DNA of 64,000 nt, from NCBI RefSeq assembly GCF_001039355.2, contig NW_019776013.1:186650-250649 (forward strand), in the 5' to 3' direction. The position numbers and the translations under genes are program-made. Positions 45,760 through 57,205 of this stretch are shown here, one piece after another (the stretch's first letter is position 1; each line of letters starts with the position of its first letter). Below the pieces are notes generated by a model. It was not told the DNA's origin and ran no database searches. It worked only from the letters and a program-made list of their open reading frames with translations. This DNA comes from Lingula anatina (Eukaryota; Brachiopoda; Lingulata; Lingulida; Lingulidae).

Positions 45760-45872
45760 TGATATATTGGCTTTAAATGCTTAGAAAATTAATGGATTCC
45801 AGTCAAGCTAACGGTACAGCTGATGCCACCTGCTGGAGTAGAAGAAACTCTGTGTCCATAACACTTAATTAG
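45760..45872 (+). other. candidate 5'-UTR exon with a 26-codon upstream ORF
   Basis: It is bordered by an acceptor (TAATTTCAG) and a strong donor (GTGAGT). It holds ATG at 45792 and an in-frame TAG made of the last three exon bases. Joined to the acceptor at 46562 it would precede the start codon of the zinc-finger gene. Not proven to be transcribed. Confidence 0.4.
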
Positions 45873-46598
45873 GTGAGTGTCACAGAGAAAAATGCAATAA
45901 ACATACCTACCCCCCCCCCCCCCGCCTCTATGGAGAGCATAACTCAGCAATTTAACCAGCAGAGAATTTTATATTTGATCACATGATCTCTGTCCAAATG
46001 CCATGCATCACAAGTAGGAAAACATTTTTAATCTCTGTAGAAGCAATTTACTTTTTTATCATCATCATACAAGCGACAATGTAATACTGATTTTACTGGA
46101 CTGTATTAGAAGTGTATACAACCCCCCCCCCCCTCCCCCCTCCACATGCCTTATAATAACCCCCATTGTTCAGTTGCACACAGGTTTACAGGGTAATTTT
46201 ACTTGAAATAGGTAGCAACTACAAAATACTCTTCATCTGTTTTAACAGTTTAGGCTAATAACAACATATTAAATTAACTTTTGGGAAACTATATGGTGGC
46301 AGATTTTATGTTGCAGATGTTAAAGTGTATTAATCAGTATAGTGAAATTTTAATTTATCTGCATAAGGTTCAGTACAGAGTAGAGTTGGAGGTCTTCCAG
46401 TTTTATCTGGATATTTAGGTGTAGTATTTACTATTTATTACCAGTATGTGCTTCAGACCTCCCGCCCAATACATTTTGTGGGTATTTTTGTCAGGTGTAC
46501 TTTCACATCTGAGAAATTGCATTTCAATCATGACTTAAAACATGTGTGTAATATCTATTTCAGTTGCTGAGAAAGGGAGCAAGATTGTTAATATCACA

Positions 46599-49500
46599 AT
46601 GGAAAGCACGGAGCCCCAAGATACCCCCAAGTTCATCTCAGTCGAGAACATGAATGCTGACATTAACACCATGGGCCAGCAATTGCTGACCAGCCATTCA
46701 GACCCTACAGGTGGTCATGATGGCTCAGAAACATCGAGCTTTACTTCAGAGGTCAACCGTTTGCTGGAGTCGGAGCCATTTCTTCCAGATGCTGAGACAG
46801 GGCAGACATTTGTTGAAAGAGCTATGGAGCCCCAGGACTTTCCAATGTCCATATCAATGTCTGAGAATGTGGCCAGTGGCCTGCCACAGCTGACCAGCCA
46901 TTTAAACCCCCCAGATGACCTCGATAGGTCAGAAACATTAAGCACATATTCGGAAGTCAACCGCGTGATGGAATTAGAGACCAACCTCTTAGGAAACGAT
47001 TCCGAAAATCATGCCAGTAATGCTAACATTGTGCCTATGTACATGACTGTGGCAGGAAACTACTGTGGCGAGACAGAGCAGGTGGAGGCTGTATCTGTTG
47101 ACTTGATTAAAAGGGAGCCTGCTTTGCTTTCCTGTGAGGATGACCCCTTCATGGGAGCCACCGTAACCAATGTTACAGGTACTAGTAATAAGTTGATAAA
47201 ATCTGTGAATTGAATGGGAAAATTATTCACAGAACCTTCTTAAAGTTAGAACAGTGCTAAATGCAGAAATAAAAATCATTTATATTATTTTTTACTACTT
47301 TTAAGATTAATGATTGCCAATATTGAACACTTTAAAAATTCTGGAGAAAAAACTCTTCTTTCAAGCATAAAAAAGCACAGAATTGTGTTACAATCTTCTT
47401 GTCTTATATCGCTGTTACCTTATGGAGAAGTTGAGTTTTGCGCTTGTTTTTACCAGCAGTTTTACTACTTTTGTACTACTTTTTATGTACAGACACAGAT
47501 GTGTCTGTACATATAGCCATCATCTGCGTCTGTCGTCGGTGCCGTCGTCGCCGTCGTGCACTTTTACCGATAACACGATAAGTGGAAAACTGTTTTTCCT
47601 TTTGGCTTGAAACTTTCAGAACTGATGAATATTCATAATACGCAGGTCAAGTTCGAAAATCAGCATGATCGGGCCATTTTTAGGGAAGTTATACTGTTTT
47701 TTCACTTTTTTCAGCATATATGCAGCACCGATAACACGATAAGTGGAAAACCATTTTACTTTTTTGATTGAAACTTACAAAACTGATGAATATTCATAAT
47801 ACGCAGGTCAAGTTCGAAAATCAGCATGATCGGGTCATTTTTAGGGAAGTTACGCTGTTTTTTCACTTTTTTCAACATATATGCAACACTGATAACACAA
47901 TATAAGAAAAACAGATAGGCCAATTGTCATTAAACTCACAGGAGTGGTCAATCCTGCTAAAACGCAGGTTGAGTTCAAAAAATCAGCATAATTGGGCCAT
48001 TATTTTAGAAGTTATGTTGTTTTTTCACATTTCCTCAGATTCAATTCTTAGGCATGTTAACAGTTTCATTATTTAATTAATAAGATATTAAAAGTGTTTG
48101 TTTGACATTTCCTGCATCTTTACAACATTGTTAGTTGATTTTGTAAAAATGATGGTTATTTTGTTATCATGTATTGTGTAATAAAGTTTCAAAAATGGAA
48201 ATAAACTCATATCATTGCAGTTTGTCAGATTCAATCATTCACTATGTTCAGAATCTCAGAATGGAGGAAATTGGACATTTAACACTGTTCTATTGATATT
48301 TTTCCCATCTCATCAATTTTCTTAGTTGGTCATATAAAAATGGCAGTAAAATATTTATTTTGTTTTATGTTTAAAAAGTGTTAAAAATGGAAATAAACCC
48401 ATTTCAGAACAGTGCTGTCTTGTTTACATTTTGGCATTTTTAAGACATGACTTTGAAGTCCCATGAGCCTGCAGACCTTTGCTAGTCACATTTTCCGAAT
48501 GTTCATGTTACTAATATTCTATTATGAAAACATTGATGGTCATTATGCTGTTAAACATTATGTAATATTGCATCAAAATTTGAAGAAACCCCTATTTTGG
48601 GCACTGCTNNNNNNNNNNNNNNNNNNNNNNNNNNNNNNNNNNNNNNNNNNNNNNNNNNNNNNNNNNNNNNNNNNNNNNNNNNNNNNNNNNNNNNNNNNNN
48701 NNNNNNNNNNNNGTAATATTGCATCAAAATTTGAAGAAACCCCTATATTGGGCACTGCTCCCATGATGACCATTTAAGAAAAACCATGTCACTTACTGTT
48801 TTCAAACTTACAGGAAAGAAACATGGGTGTAAAATACAGCTTCAGTAGGCAATGCAGTCTGTTTGGTAATTTTTTCTGGCAGTTAAACAGTTTTTTGTGA
48901 AAATTTAATTTTTCACATATTGGCATTTTCAAGGTGTGACTTTGTAGTTCCATGAGCCTGCAGACCTTTGCTTGTCACATTTTCTGAATGTCCGTGTTAC
49001 TAATATTCTATTATTAAAAATTGATGGTCATTATGCTGTTAAGCATTATGTAATGTTGAATCAAAATAGAAGAAAACACAATTTTTGGTGCTGCTGCCAT
49101 GATGACCATTATGGGAAAACTGTGTCACTTAAGCAATTGTATTGTTTTTTATGTCTTTAAACATTATGTAATATTATTTTATGCACTGTCATCATTTTTA
49201 AATATTGAAACTTTCATCATGTGACTTTGGTCTCTCATTGTCCTGAAACTGTAATCTTATTGAAGGGGTGGATTGAGACCATCTTCTGGGTCTTCCGGAA
49301 GACAGTCAGGTTATTAAGTTTATATTGACTGGTATCTATTTTTTTCTGTTGGAAGACCATCAAAATGGAGGATGGATCAACATAGATACTTTGGAATACT
49401 GTCAGTAAAATATCTCAGGTTCTGCCCGTCTTATCGACCATGTTACCTGTTGTGCATGATTAAAATTCAGTGTTGACTGACAGTACTATTATATATATAT

Positions 49501-52500
49501 AACCATTATTTATTATTGCATCAAAATTGACAAAATGACCTTTTTTGCATCTTTATTTTCTGTTTTTTGTCTGTACATTTGACAGCTTTGCTGCCTTGTT
49601 GTATAATGCCTACATATTTAAGAGTTCCTGGTCAGGTTTATTCATTGGTGCAACTGTGTTTTTATTTATTTAAATAGGTAACACCTCACAGATGCAGTCT
49701 TTACAAGATTCCTCATTGGATCAAACCTCAATATCTGACTCTCTGCCTTGCATTCCGTCACTGAAGGAAGGACAGACCTGTGAAAGTCCCCTAACAGTTC
49801 AGGTGAAAAAGGAAATGGACAGCAGTTTGACAGAAGCCTTAGACCTGATACCTGAAATCACCATTAAAAGGGAAGCCAGGGACATGAAGACAGAAGTCTT
49901 AAAATTTCTAAAAGATCCCCAGAAAACTGAGACAGAAGATGGAAATTACTCCACCATTTTATCTGTCAAGAATATTTACGAGGACCAGCAAGGCAATGTT
50001 TGTGTTGTGGGTCTCCCTCTTGGGGCAGGACATATGGAAACCCCCGCTGACAGAATGGAGAGGTTAAAAAAATTGTGTAAACCCTGCAGTGTGATGCTGA
50101 CAGACTTTGCTAACACATGGAAGGAGATGGATATCTACTCACGGTCATTTCACCAAAGAAAGTGTAGAAAGATTCAACCAGTGTACAACATTGATTTGAT
50201 GACCTCTGTCAGAGGCCAGGCTCAGGCTGCTGTCAAATCCACAGAAGTCAAGAAACTGGGAGGGAAAAGAAAGCAGTTGAGCATACACGAGAAAATACAA
50301 CAGAGGCTGAAAGCCTTGAAGAAGAGAGCCATGTTCTTTAAACGGCCACAACCTACTTCACAGGCATTGAAAAATAGAAAGTCACCCATCAAAAGAGCAA
50401 ATCTAAAGAGAAAAGAAGAGAAAGAGAAAAAGGCTAAGAAAAAACCAGCAGCCACTCTGAAAAAGACTGTGAAGAAAACCTCCCATTCTGCTAAAATCAA
50501 TAACTCTCGTAAAACTGCAAACAAGGCAAATTCTAAAAAAGGTAGTTCATTGAAAGTTAAACCAGGGATCAAATTGCCTCTATCTAAACAAGCAGTTAAG
50601 ACAAAACCAAAGGTAGTATCAAAGAGGACAGCTACAAAACCAGTGAGAGTCTCAAAAGAGAAAAAGAAAAGGAACCAACAAAAGAGAGTAGCTAATTCAG
50701 CAAGCAAACCTGCAGCAAGGCTTCCCTCTCAATCCCCCACCAGAGACACAGCTGTAAAAGCCCCTCTGAGGAGAATTCTGCCTGATGTAGTGCCAAAACA
50801 AACTGCCCTCAAGAGAAAACTTTCCCCCTCTCCTAAATCTGCCAGCCAAGGTGACAGAGCACATAGGGTGTATCAGTACAAATGCCTGCACTGTCCTTAT
50901 AAAACTGGTGGCCATGCAAGGATAGTTGCCCACATCTACCAGCACTCTGATGTGGCTCCTTACTCCTGCGGGTCATGCAAAGAAATGATCTACTCTAGGG
51001 AGGACTGTCTTCAGCACAGCCGCGTAGTCCACCCTCGTCAAAAGGTCTCCTACAAGAAAAATATGATCAATGAATCCAAGTACTTCACTGTGGTTGATTT
51101 AAGTAGTGGGAAGGATGCCGAGGATAGTTTACCTGTGAAAAGATTGCTGACAGCCAGTGGGACACTGAAGAAAGCCAGTAAACAAGCCATGCCAAGGAGG
51201 GTCACTAGAAGCACAGCTCAGAATGTCCCCTCCATCTCAAGCAGTGTCTCTGATGAGAACAGTAGTTCTTCTAGCAACCAACATGTCAGCAGTGCCTTTG
51301 AGACTGGCCAGTCTGGTAATACAACAGGGAATGTGGCTTCCACTCTACTGTCCATAGTAGATCTGTTGACATCAGATCAGAATCAAAGGGAAAGAGTGTC
51401 GGAGAAAATAGAACAGCTGAAAAATTTAATCCAGTCTTCCCAGAATTCTCATCCTTCAGCTTCTAGTTACACACCGTCAGGTGGTGTATCAGGCAACTCA
51501 GCCAAGAAGACTAATCAAAGACAGACAAGGAGACAAGGTCGAGCATCAGTTTCTAATAAGTCTCAGAGATTGCCTGCCCCTGTTACATCCAGGGCCTCTC
51601 CCTGTACTATGCCAGTACAAACTAACAATGCAGCCGAAAAGGAAAGTGAAAATCAGCCCATGATGGACATTGGTCAAGCTCGTCCTCCAGAACACAGAGG
51701 TATCGACCAGTTCAACCTTACTCCTCCACCTTATAATACGGCCGTCCCGCAAGGTCCAGTCGGTTCAACCTGTGATGCTGCCAGTCAAGCAGGTGTGAAC
51801 ACAAGCCGAGAGGAGAGACAAGACCTCAACAATCAGATTTCTCAGTTTAACATTATAGCACCAAGTAACCAATTTTCCAGTCAGGGACAGCATGTACAAA
51901 ACATGAACCAGTTTAACCTGCAGCCTTCTGCAACAACATCAGCCATAAGCTCTGCACAGTATGACGCTCAACATTTGGCCCCTCCCAGCCAGCAAATGGC
52001 CCCTTTCACCCAACATTTTGTCCCATCCAGTCGGCAAATGGCCCCTTCCAATCAGCAGGTGGCCCCATCTAGTCAGCAAATGGCCTCATCCAGGCAGCAA
52101 GTGGCCCCACCCAGTCAGAAAGGGGCCCTATCCAGTCAGCAAATGGCCCCTTTCGCTCAACATTTGGTCCCTTCCAATCAGCAAGTGACCCCATCCAGTC
52201 TGCAAGTGGCCCCACCCAGGCACCAAGTGGCCCCATCCAGTCAGCAAATGGCCCCATCCAGTCAGCAGGTGGCCCCATCCAGTCAGCAAATGGCCTCATC
52301 CAGTCAACAAGTGGCCCCAGCCGGTCAACCTTACCCAGTAATGATTAACCCAGTGCCTCAAGCCATGGGGAGACCTTTGTATCCATATGTCCACCAGCAA
52401 CCTGGTTCTGTTCATGGAAATTCCCTTGTCAGACTACCAGAACGTGGGGCTTCATATCTAGATAGTGCTAGGCCTGTGCATGCTTATCCTCAAATGGTCA

Positions 52501-55500
52501 CTCAACAGGCGAGTCTCACAGCTGGTCAAAATAAGCCTGTAGCTAGCTCCTCATTGTCACAAGTGCAGGATGGACAGGGTGAAGTGCTTCATCCACTGCT
52601 ACCTCCACAAACGGTAGCAAATCAGACAATACCCTGCAACAGTTCTATACCGCGGATGGATGTTGTGAACAGGAGTACCAGTGTATCTCAAAATGAGGCG
52701 CAAGGGTGGAAAGAGAGCAGAGGCGAGACAGAAGTGGTATCTGAACAGGTTTTACTAGATAGGAATACACCTCAAACCCTTAGCAACTTGAAAGACTCCC
52801 TGTTGCGAGAACTTGTAAAGTTAAGGCAATCTGGAAAAATGCTATCTGATCAGCAGTACATGAATTTAGCAAAATCCCTAGTGAATTCAAGTCTGGAGAA
52901 GAATGAAGATACCAGAAAAGACCAGTGTTCTTCTCCACAATCCAGAATGCCCATAGGGCATCCAGAATTAAATCCAGTAGACAGAGATTCAGATGAGAAT
53001 GTTGATCCAATCGGTGATTCAGAAGAAGAAGACATTTCTTTTATTTCAGAAACATTCAGATCTAATCTTGGTTCAGCTAGAGAAAAACTTTCTTCAGCGC
53101 TGGCTGCACAGACAGATCAGATAAAAGCTGACCAGAAGGCAGCAAAGAAAAAGGCAAAACAAGTTGACAAGGCACCTAAAAGTGAAGTGAGCGCAGATAA
53201 AGAGGGAAGGAGTCAGTTGAGTAAAGGAACTGCCTCAGAAAAGAAACACCCATTGCTGTTTAAATGTAGCCTATGTGGGTTTGAGGCTAATTTGGCTACA
53301 GAGGCCCAGGACCATGTGTATGAACAGCACATGAGTGTCAAAGTTTACAGATGTATCCATCCTGATTGTGGACTGAAGCTATCTACTCTCAGCTCCCTCA
53401 AGAGGCATTTTGAAAAGAGCCACAAGAACGTTCCATTTCAGTATTTGAAGGAAAATGCACCCAGTGTCATGAAGTTTATTAAAGTCATAACATTTGATAA
53501 GAAAGTAAATAAGAAATTGTCCACCAGAGATCATGTTAAGAGGCCACGCACAAGTAAAACCACAGCAAGAAAGTCCACGGGGAAACAGTCTTCAAGAAAC
53601 AGTTCCCAAGGAGAAACTATATCATCTATTACAACAAGACAAGCCAGTCATCCTGTAGTAAACAGCCACAGAGCTTCCTCAAATACTGCCAACATAACAT
53701 CAGTGTCCTCAGCTGTTCCTGGATGTGTTTCTCAGAATATTGTGGAACATTTCAAGTGTTCTTTTTGTGAGTTTCAGTGTCCAGACCAACACGGAATACT
53801 CGAACACTTAAGAGGGGCACATTTACAGAAAGCACAGTCAGTAGGATCAGGAAATACAAAAACACAGAAAAGTAGAGGAGAGGAGATGTGTAGAGTGTGT
53901 GGAGATTATGCTCTTACTTTTGGAAGCAAGATTTGTAATAGCTGCAAGGTGAGAGAACTGAACAGATTTTTTTTTCTTTATGCATGCTTTGTTTATGTAA
54001 TGGGGAGGTGTAGATTATTATTTTTTTTTTTAATTTGGTTTTGGTTTAAATACTTGTAGAATATTTAAAAAAGATGAATAGAATGTTAAATGAATTTGCC
54101 ATAAAATATTGATGTGAAATAAGTTGTCTTTTTAATCTGACATTATAAAAAGATAATTATTACAGTAGAATGCATTTTTCTTGGCAAAAGCATACCAAAA
54201 CAAAGAAACTTTTGTCATATTGGGAACAGTAGGCATGCAGTATCATAATTGATGATATTGGTTTATTTCAGATATTTTACTTAAAAGCTATTGACAGCAA
54301 GAAGCAGTTTAAGCACTGTACCCCAACATGTATAATCACTCTTGAGACAAGGGATATGTGCCCAGGATGCCGCTTTTTGAAATGTGTGACTTATGGAGTG
54401 GGCATAGAAGGTATATTAATTTGGAGTCATTTTTTCCATTTCTTTACTCTTACCAAAGAATTGTCGGTTTTATCTGTGTACATATGTGAATATAAGTAGA
54501 TGAAAAGTATGTGTTCTAAATGTTCTGATTTCTTGCAAATAATGTAAATTTTAGAGCAATACTGTTTTTATTTTATGCTTACATTTTATACTTTAAGCCT
54601 TTTTGTTTAGAGTTTGATGGAAGTTTGTTAATAAATGAAATTTAGAAACCTCATGGAAAAATCACATTTTGATTATAAAATTTAATTGCTATAACAATTT
54701 AGAGATTTGATGGTGATTTAAAATTTAATGCTTTTTGTCATGAAGAAACATACAGATACATTTCTATATGGAGAATGATTTTTTTTTTAATTGAAAAAAG
54801 GTAGGCAAAGGAAAATGGATCCTTTTCATTGTGAAAACATGAAAAGGTACTTTTAAACTGATTTTGTACTTTTCTTTGTAAAATTTATGGTGAAATATAG
54901 ATGTTGTAAAAATAATTTTAGTGGAACATGATAGAAGACTTGCAGAGATGAGGAAACCAGAGAATGTATGGGCAAATATGGCCAAGACTTCATCTGCCCA
55001 GCAAAGAAAAGACCAGTCTGCTCCTGTTAGGACTGCCTTAGGTATAAATTACATTTTATTCAAAAAAATCTTTAGGTAATATTATTAAGTCTTATTTTCT
55101 ATCCTGGTATACTTTGCAATTCAGTTTTGAGTTTCTGCTTTTGATATCTTATTTTAACGTGGTTAGCTGGAATGTGGTAAAGATTTTGATTTGAATCAAG
55201 TCAGATTTTCATTTCTATTTTCAAAAATTATTCTGTATCCAGAGTCATGAATTTTTATCATTTGCATAATTTTAAAGAATTTTAATTTATTCAACTGTTT
55301 GTGTTTTGCACAAGAATTTAACATTTTTCCATTGTGATGTATTATTTCCATGTCAAAAATTGCATTTATTGAGAATTCCAGTAGCATTTTGTATTATTAT
55401 TATTTTTTTTTTCATGTGTTAAAATACAAGACTGGGTTCTTCACCTTCAGTATTGTGCATTTTTTTTACATTTAATTCTATAGGTACGGCATCCTCCTAC

Positions 55501-57054
55501 AGTGGAGATGTTGTGCTGGACAAAGACTATGTCTGTGGGCTCTGCGGTTTTTGTACCAAGTTTCCATTTGCCATGGAGGATCACATGAAAGTCCATAAAG
55601 AGGCTAGTGGCAACAGCAAGGAAGACATGGGAACGACTGATGTCAGGAACGCAACAACAGGGTCGGCTAAAAGCCATAGGGTTAAGGTGCGGAATGGTGG
55701 TGGAAAGATGAAGTACGTTCCAGAAAATATTCAAGCGAAAACGTCAGTCGCAGGGTCCAACAAGACCAAGAGTCAACCTGTAGGTAACGTTGAGGGAACA
55801 GCTTCCACCTCCAAAACTATTACTGATGGTGATGATGATAATGAGATCTTTGTTATAGATGAAACTGATAACCAAAGTTCAAAAGAGAACTCTGACACTT
55901 CCAAGAAAATGGTTGTCAGCTTGCCCTTTTCCAAACACAAAGAGAGAACAAAAGGGCCCCAAAAAGTGGAAAAAAATCCATCACAAGAAAGAACAGCTTC
56001 AGTCAATGCTTCCGCACATGTTGCTGGGATAAATACTGCTCCAAAGAACACTCTGCAAGAGTCAACAGTCACAGTGACCCCAAAACCCAAACAGACTGTA
56101 GCAGCACCCCGACAAGCCTGTTATATAGACAGACATGGGAAAAAGGTCTGTAGAAAATGTGGGAAATGTCTGAAAAAAATGGCTGCCAAACCTCCTCCTC
56201 AAGCTCCAGGCGAGTTCATCACCATTGAATCGGATGATGAAGAAGATGAGGATTCAGGTAAAAAGGCGGCCAAGGACAACACTACAAACACCCGGAACAG
56301 TGCTGGAAATAAAAATGAGCAAGGGACTGAAAACAACCCAGTCAGTCCAGATGTTAAGGAAGACAAGAAGGATGAAGAAAAAGATTCCCAACCTATACAG
56401 AAGAAAACGACCATCATAGAATATGACACTGGGAGTACTCTGAACATGGAGGTGTTTGATGAAGATGAAGTTTGTTCTGATGATGAGAGCCAGGAAGAGA
56501 AGAAGGCAGACTTTGTGAAAGCTGAGGCTGTGGATTCCTTCGCCGGAGAGACGAATGGGGATCTATTGCATGGCACACAGATAGCGGTAGAGAAGGAGAA
56601 AAACTCAGTTTCAGCTGTTACCAGCAACACTGCGCAGCCCCCTGATGTAGTACCTACATCAACTTTAATGACCACAAGCACCAAGTCCAGCTTTACCAAG
56701 TGGCTGACTAGTCCACAGAAGGGGGACAGAACACTAGGGGAGATTACACAAGACAGCACCAATCCTGGGTCCCTTTCAGCTATGCCTGTTGCAAAGAAAA
56801 CTCCATGTGATTCTGGCACAGATAACACCCAGTTACCAAAAACAAATGCGGATGCTACTACTACTACTACTCAGTCTGATTATCAAGTGTATGACACCGA
56901 GGATGCCAATGAAAAGGTGTCAAAATGGCTGTCTCAGCAGCAAGCTCCCATCAAAAAGGAAGCTGCACCCCAGCATTACAGCACAAACAACAATGTCAAT
57001 AAGGATGAAGATGAATGCGTAATTGTACTCGATTCAGATGAAGAAGCTGTCTAA
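46599..57054 (+). CDS. C2H2 / nuclear-receptor-type zinc-finger protein with SUMO motifs
   Basis: Exons: 46599-47178, 49678-53948, 54272-54410, 54922-55041 and 55484-57054; all GT-AG with consistent phases (1, 0, 1, 1), 2,226 residues. Order: an acidic N-terminus with two related segments (MESTEPQDTPKFIS, AMEPQDFPMSIS); a Lys-rich basic region (about 380-560); two C2H2-like fingers (from C596, CLHCPYKTGGHARIVAH); a Gln/Ser/Pro region with seven-residue repeats (about 960-1080). Then come C2H2 fingers (from C1390, CSLCGF) and one at FKCSFCEFQC. A nuclear-receptor-type module follows (C1598 to C1654: CRVCGDYALTFGSKICNSCK, then CPGCRFLKC). Last are a C2H2 finger at about 1721 (CGLCGFCTKFPFAMEDH) and a CRKCGKC pair. 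Sumoylation-type sites are IKRE (twice), VKKE, VKAE and IKKE; SUMO-interacting-type motifs are IFVIDETD, FITIESDDEEDED and VIVLDSDEE at the C-terminus. No ligand-binding domain is seen. A nuclear DNA/chromatin regulator is inferred; I know no family with this architecture. Confidence 0.85.
47565..48040. repeat. 161-bp tandem repeat in intron 1 of the zinc-finger gene
   Basis: Units start at 47565, 47726 and 47887 (CACCGATAACACGATAAGTG). The first two are about 93% identical, including CGAAAATCAGCATGATCGGG; the third is diverged in its first half. Confidence 0.9.
48429..49110. repeat. ~490-bp direct duplication interrupted by a gap
   Basis: TTTTGGCATTTTT then CCATGAGCCTGCAGACCTTT occurs at 48429 and again at 48919. 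Both copies contain GATGGTCATTATGCTGTTAA. The 47 bases before the gap (CATCAAAATTTGAAGAAACC region) recur right after it. Confidence 0.8.
48609..48712. other. assembly gap (104 N)
   Basis: A run of N flanked on both sides by the same 47-bp sequence, so the gap lies in a repeat and its true length is unknown. Confidence 0.99.
51975..52330 (+). repeat. 21-bp coding repeat (SSQQMAP heptads)
   Basis: About 17 units of CAGTCAGCAAATGGCCCCATC type encode QMAPSSQ/QVAPSSQ heptads. This is a low-complexity part of the zinc-finger protein. Confidence 0.9.
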
Positions 57055-57199
57055 AAATGCCTTGGTACTGAGTGTAGGAAATGGCGTGACATGGAGAGGA
57101 AATCGGGTGATGATGATTGTAATTGAACTATTAACTGTTTTAGGGTTGAAAGCTTTTTGTAGCTCTCCTGGAGAGAAATATAGGTTTTAAAAATTATAA

Positions 57200-57205
57200 A
57201 ATAAA
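57200..57205 (+). terminator. poly(A) signal candidate of the zinc-finger gene
   Basis: AATAAA about 146 bp after the stop codon, in AT-rich sequence. Later signals are possible. Confidence 0.4.

Noticed and set aside
49692-54059. Continuous frame running past 53948 to a stop at 54059
   Set aside because: The last 37 codons are T-rich intron sequence after a consensus donor; the spliced exon at 54272 restores the receptor-type finger.
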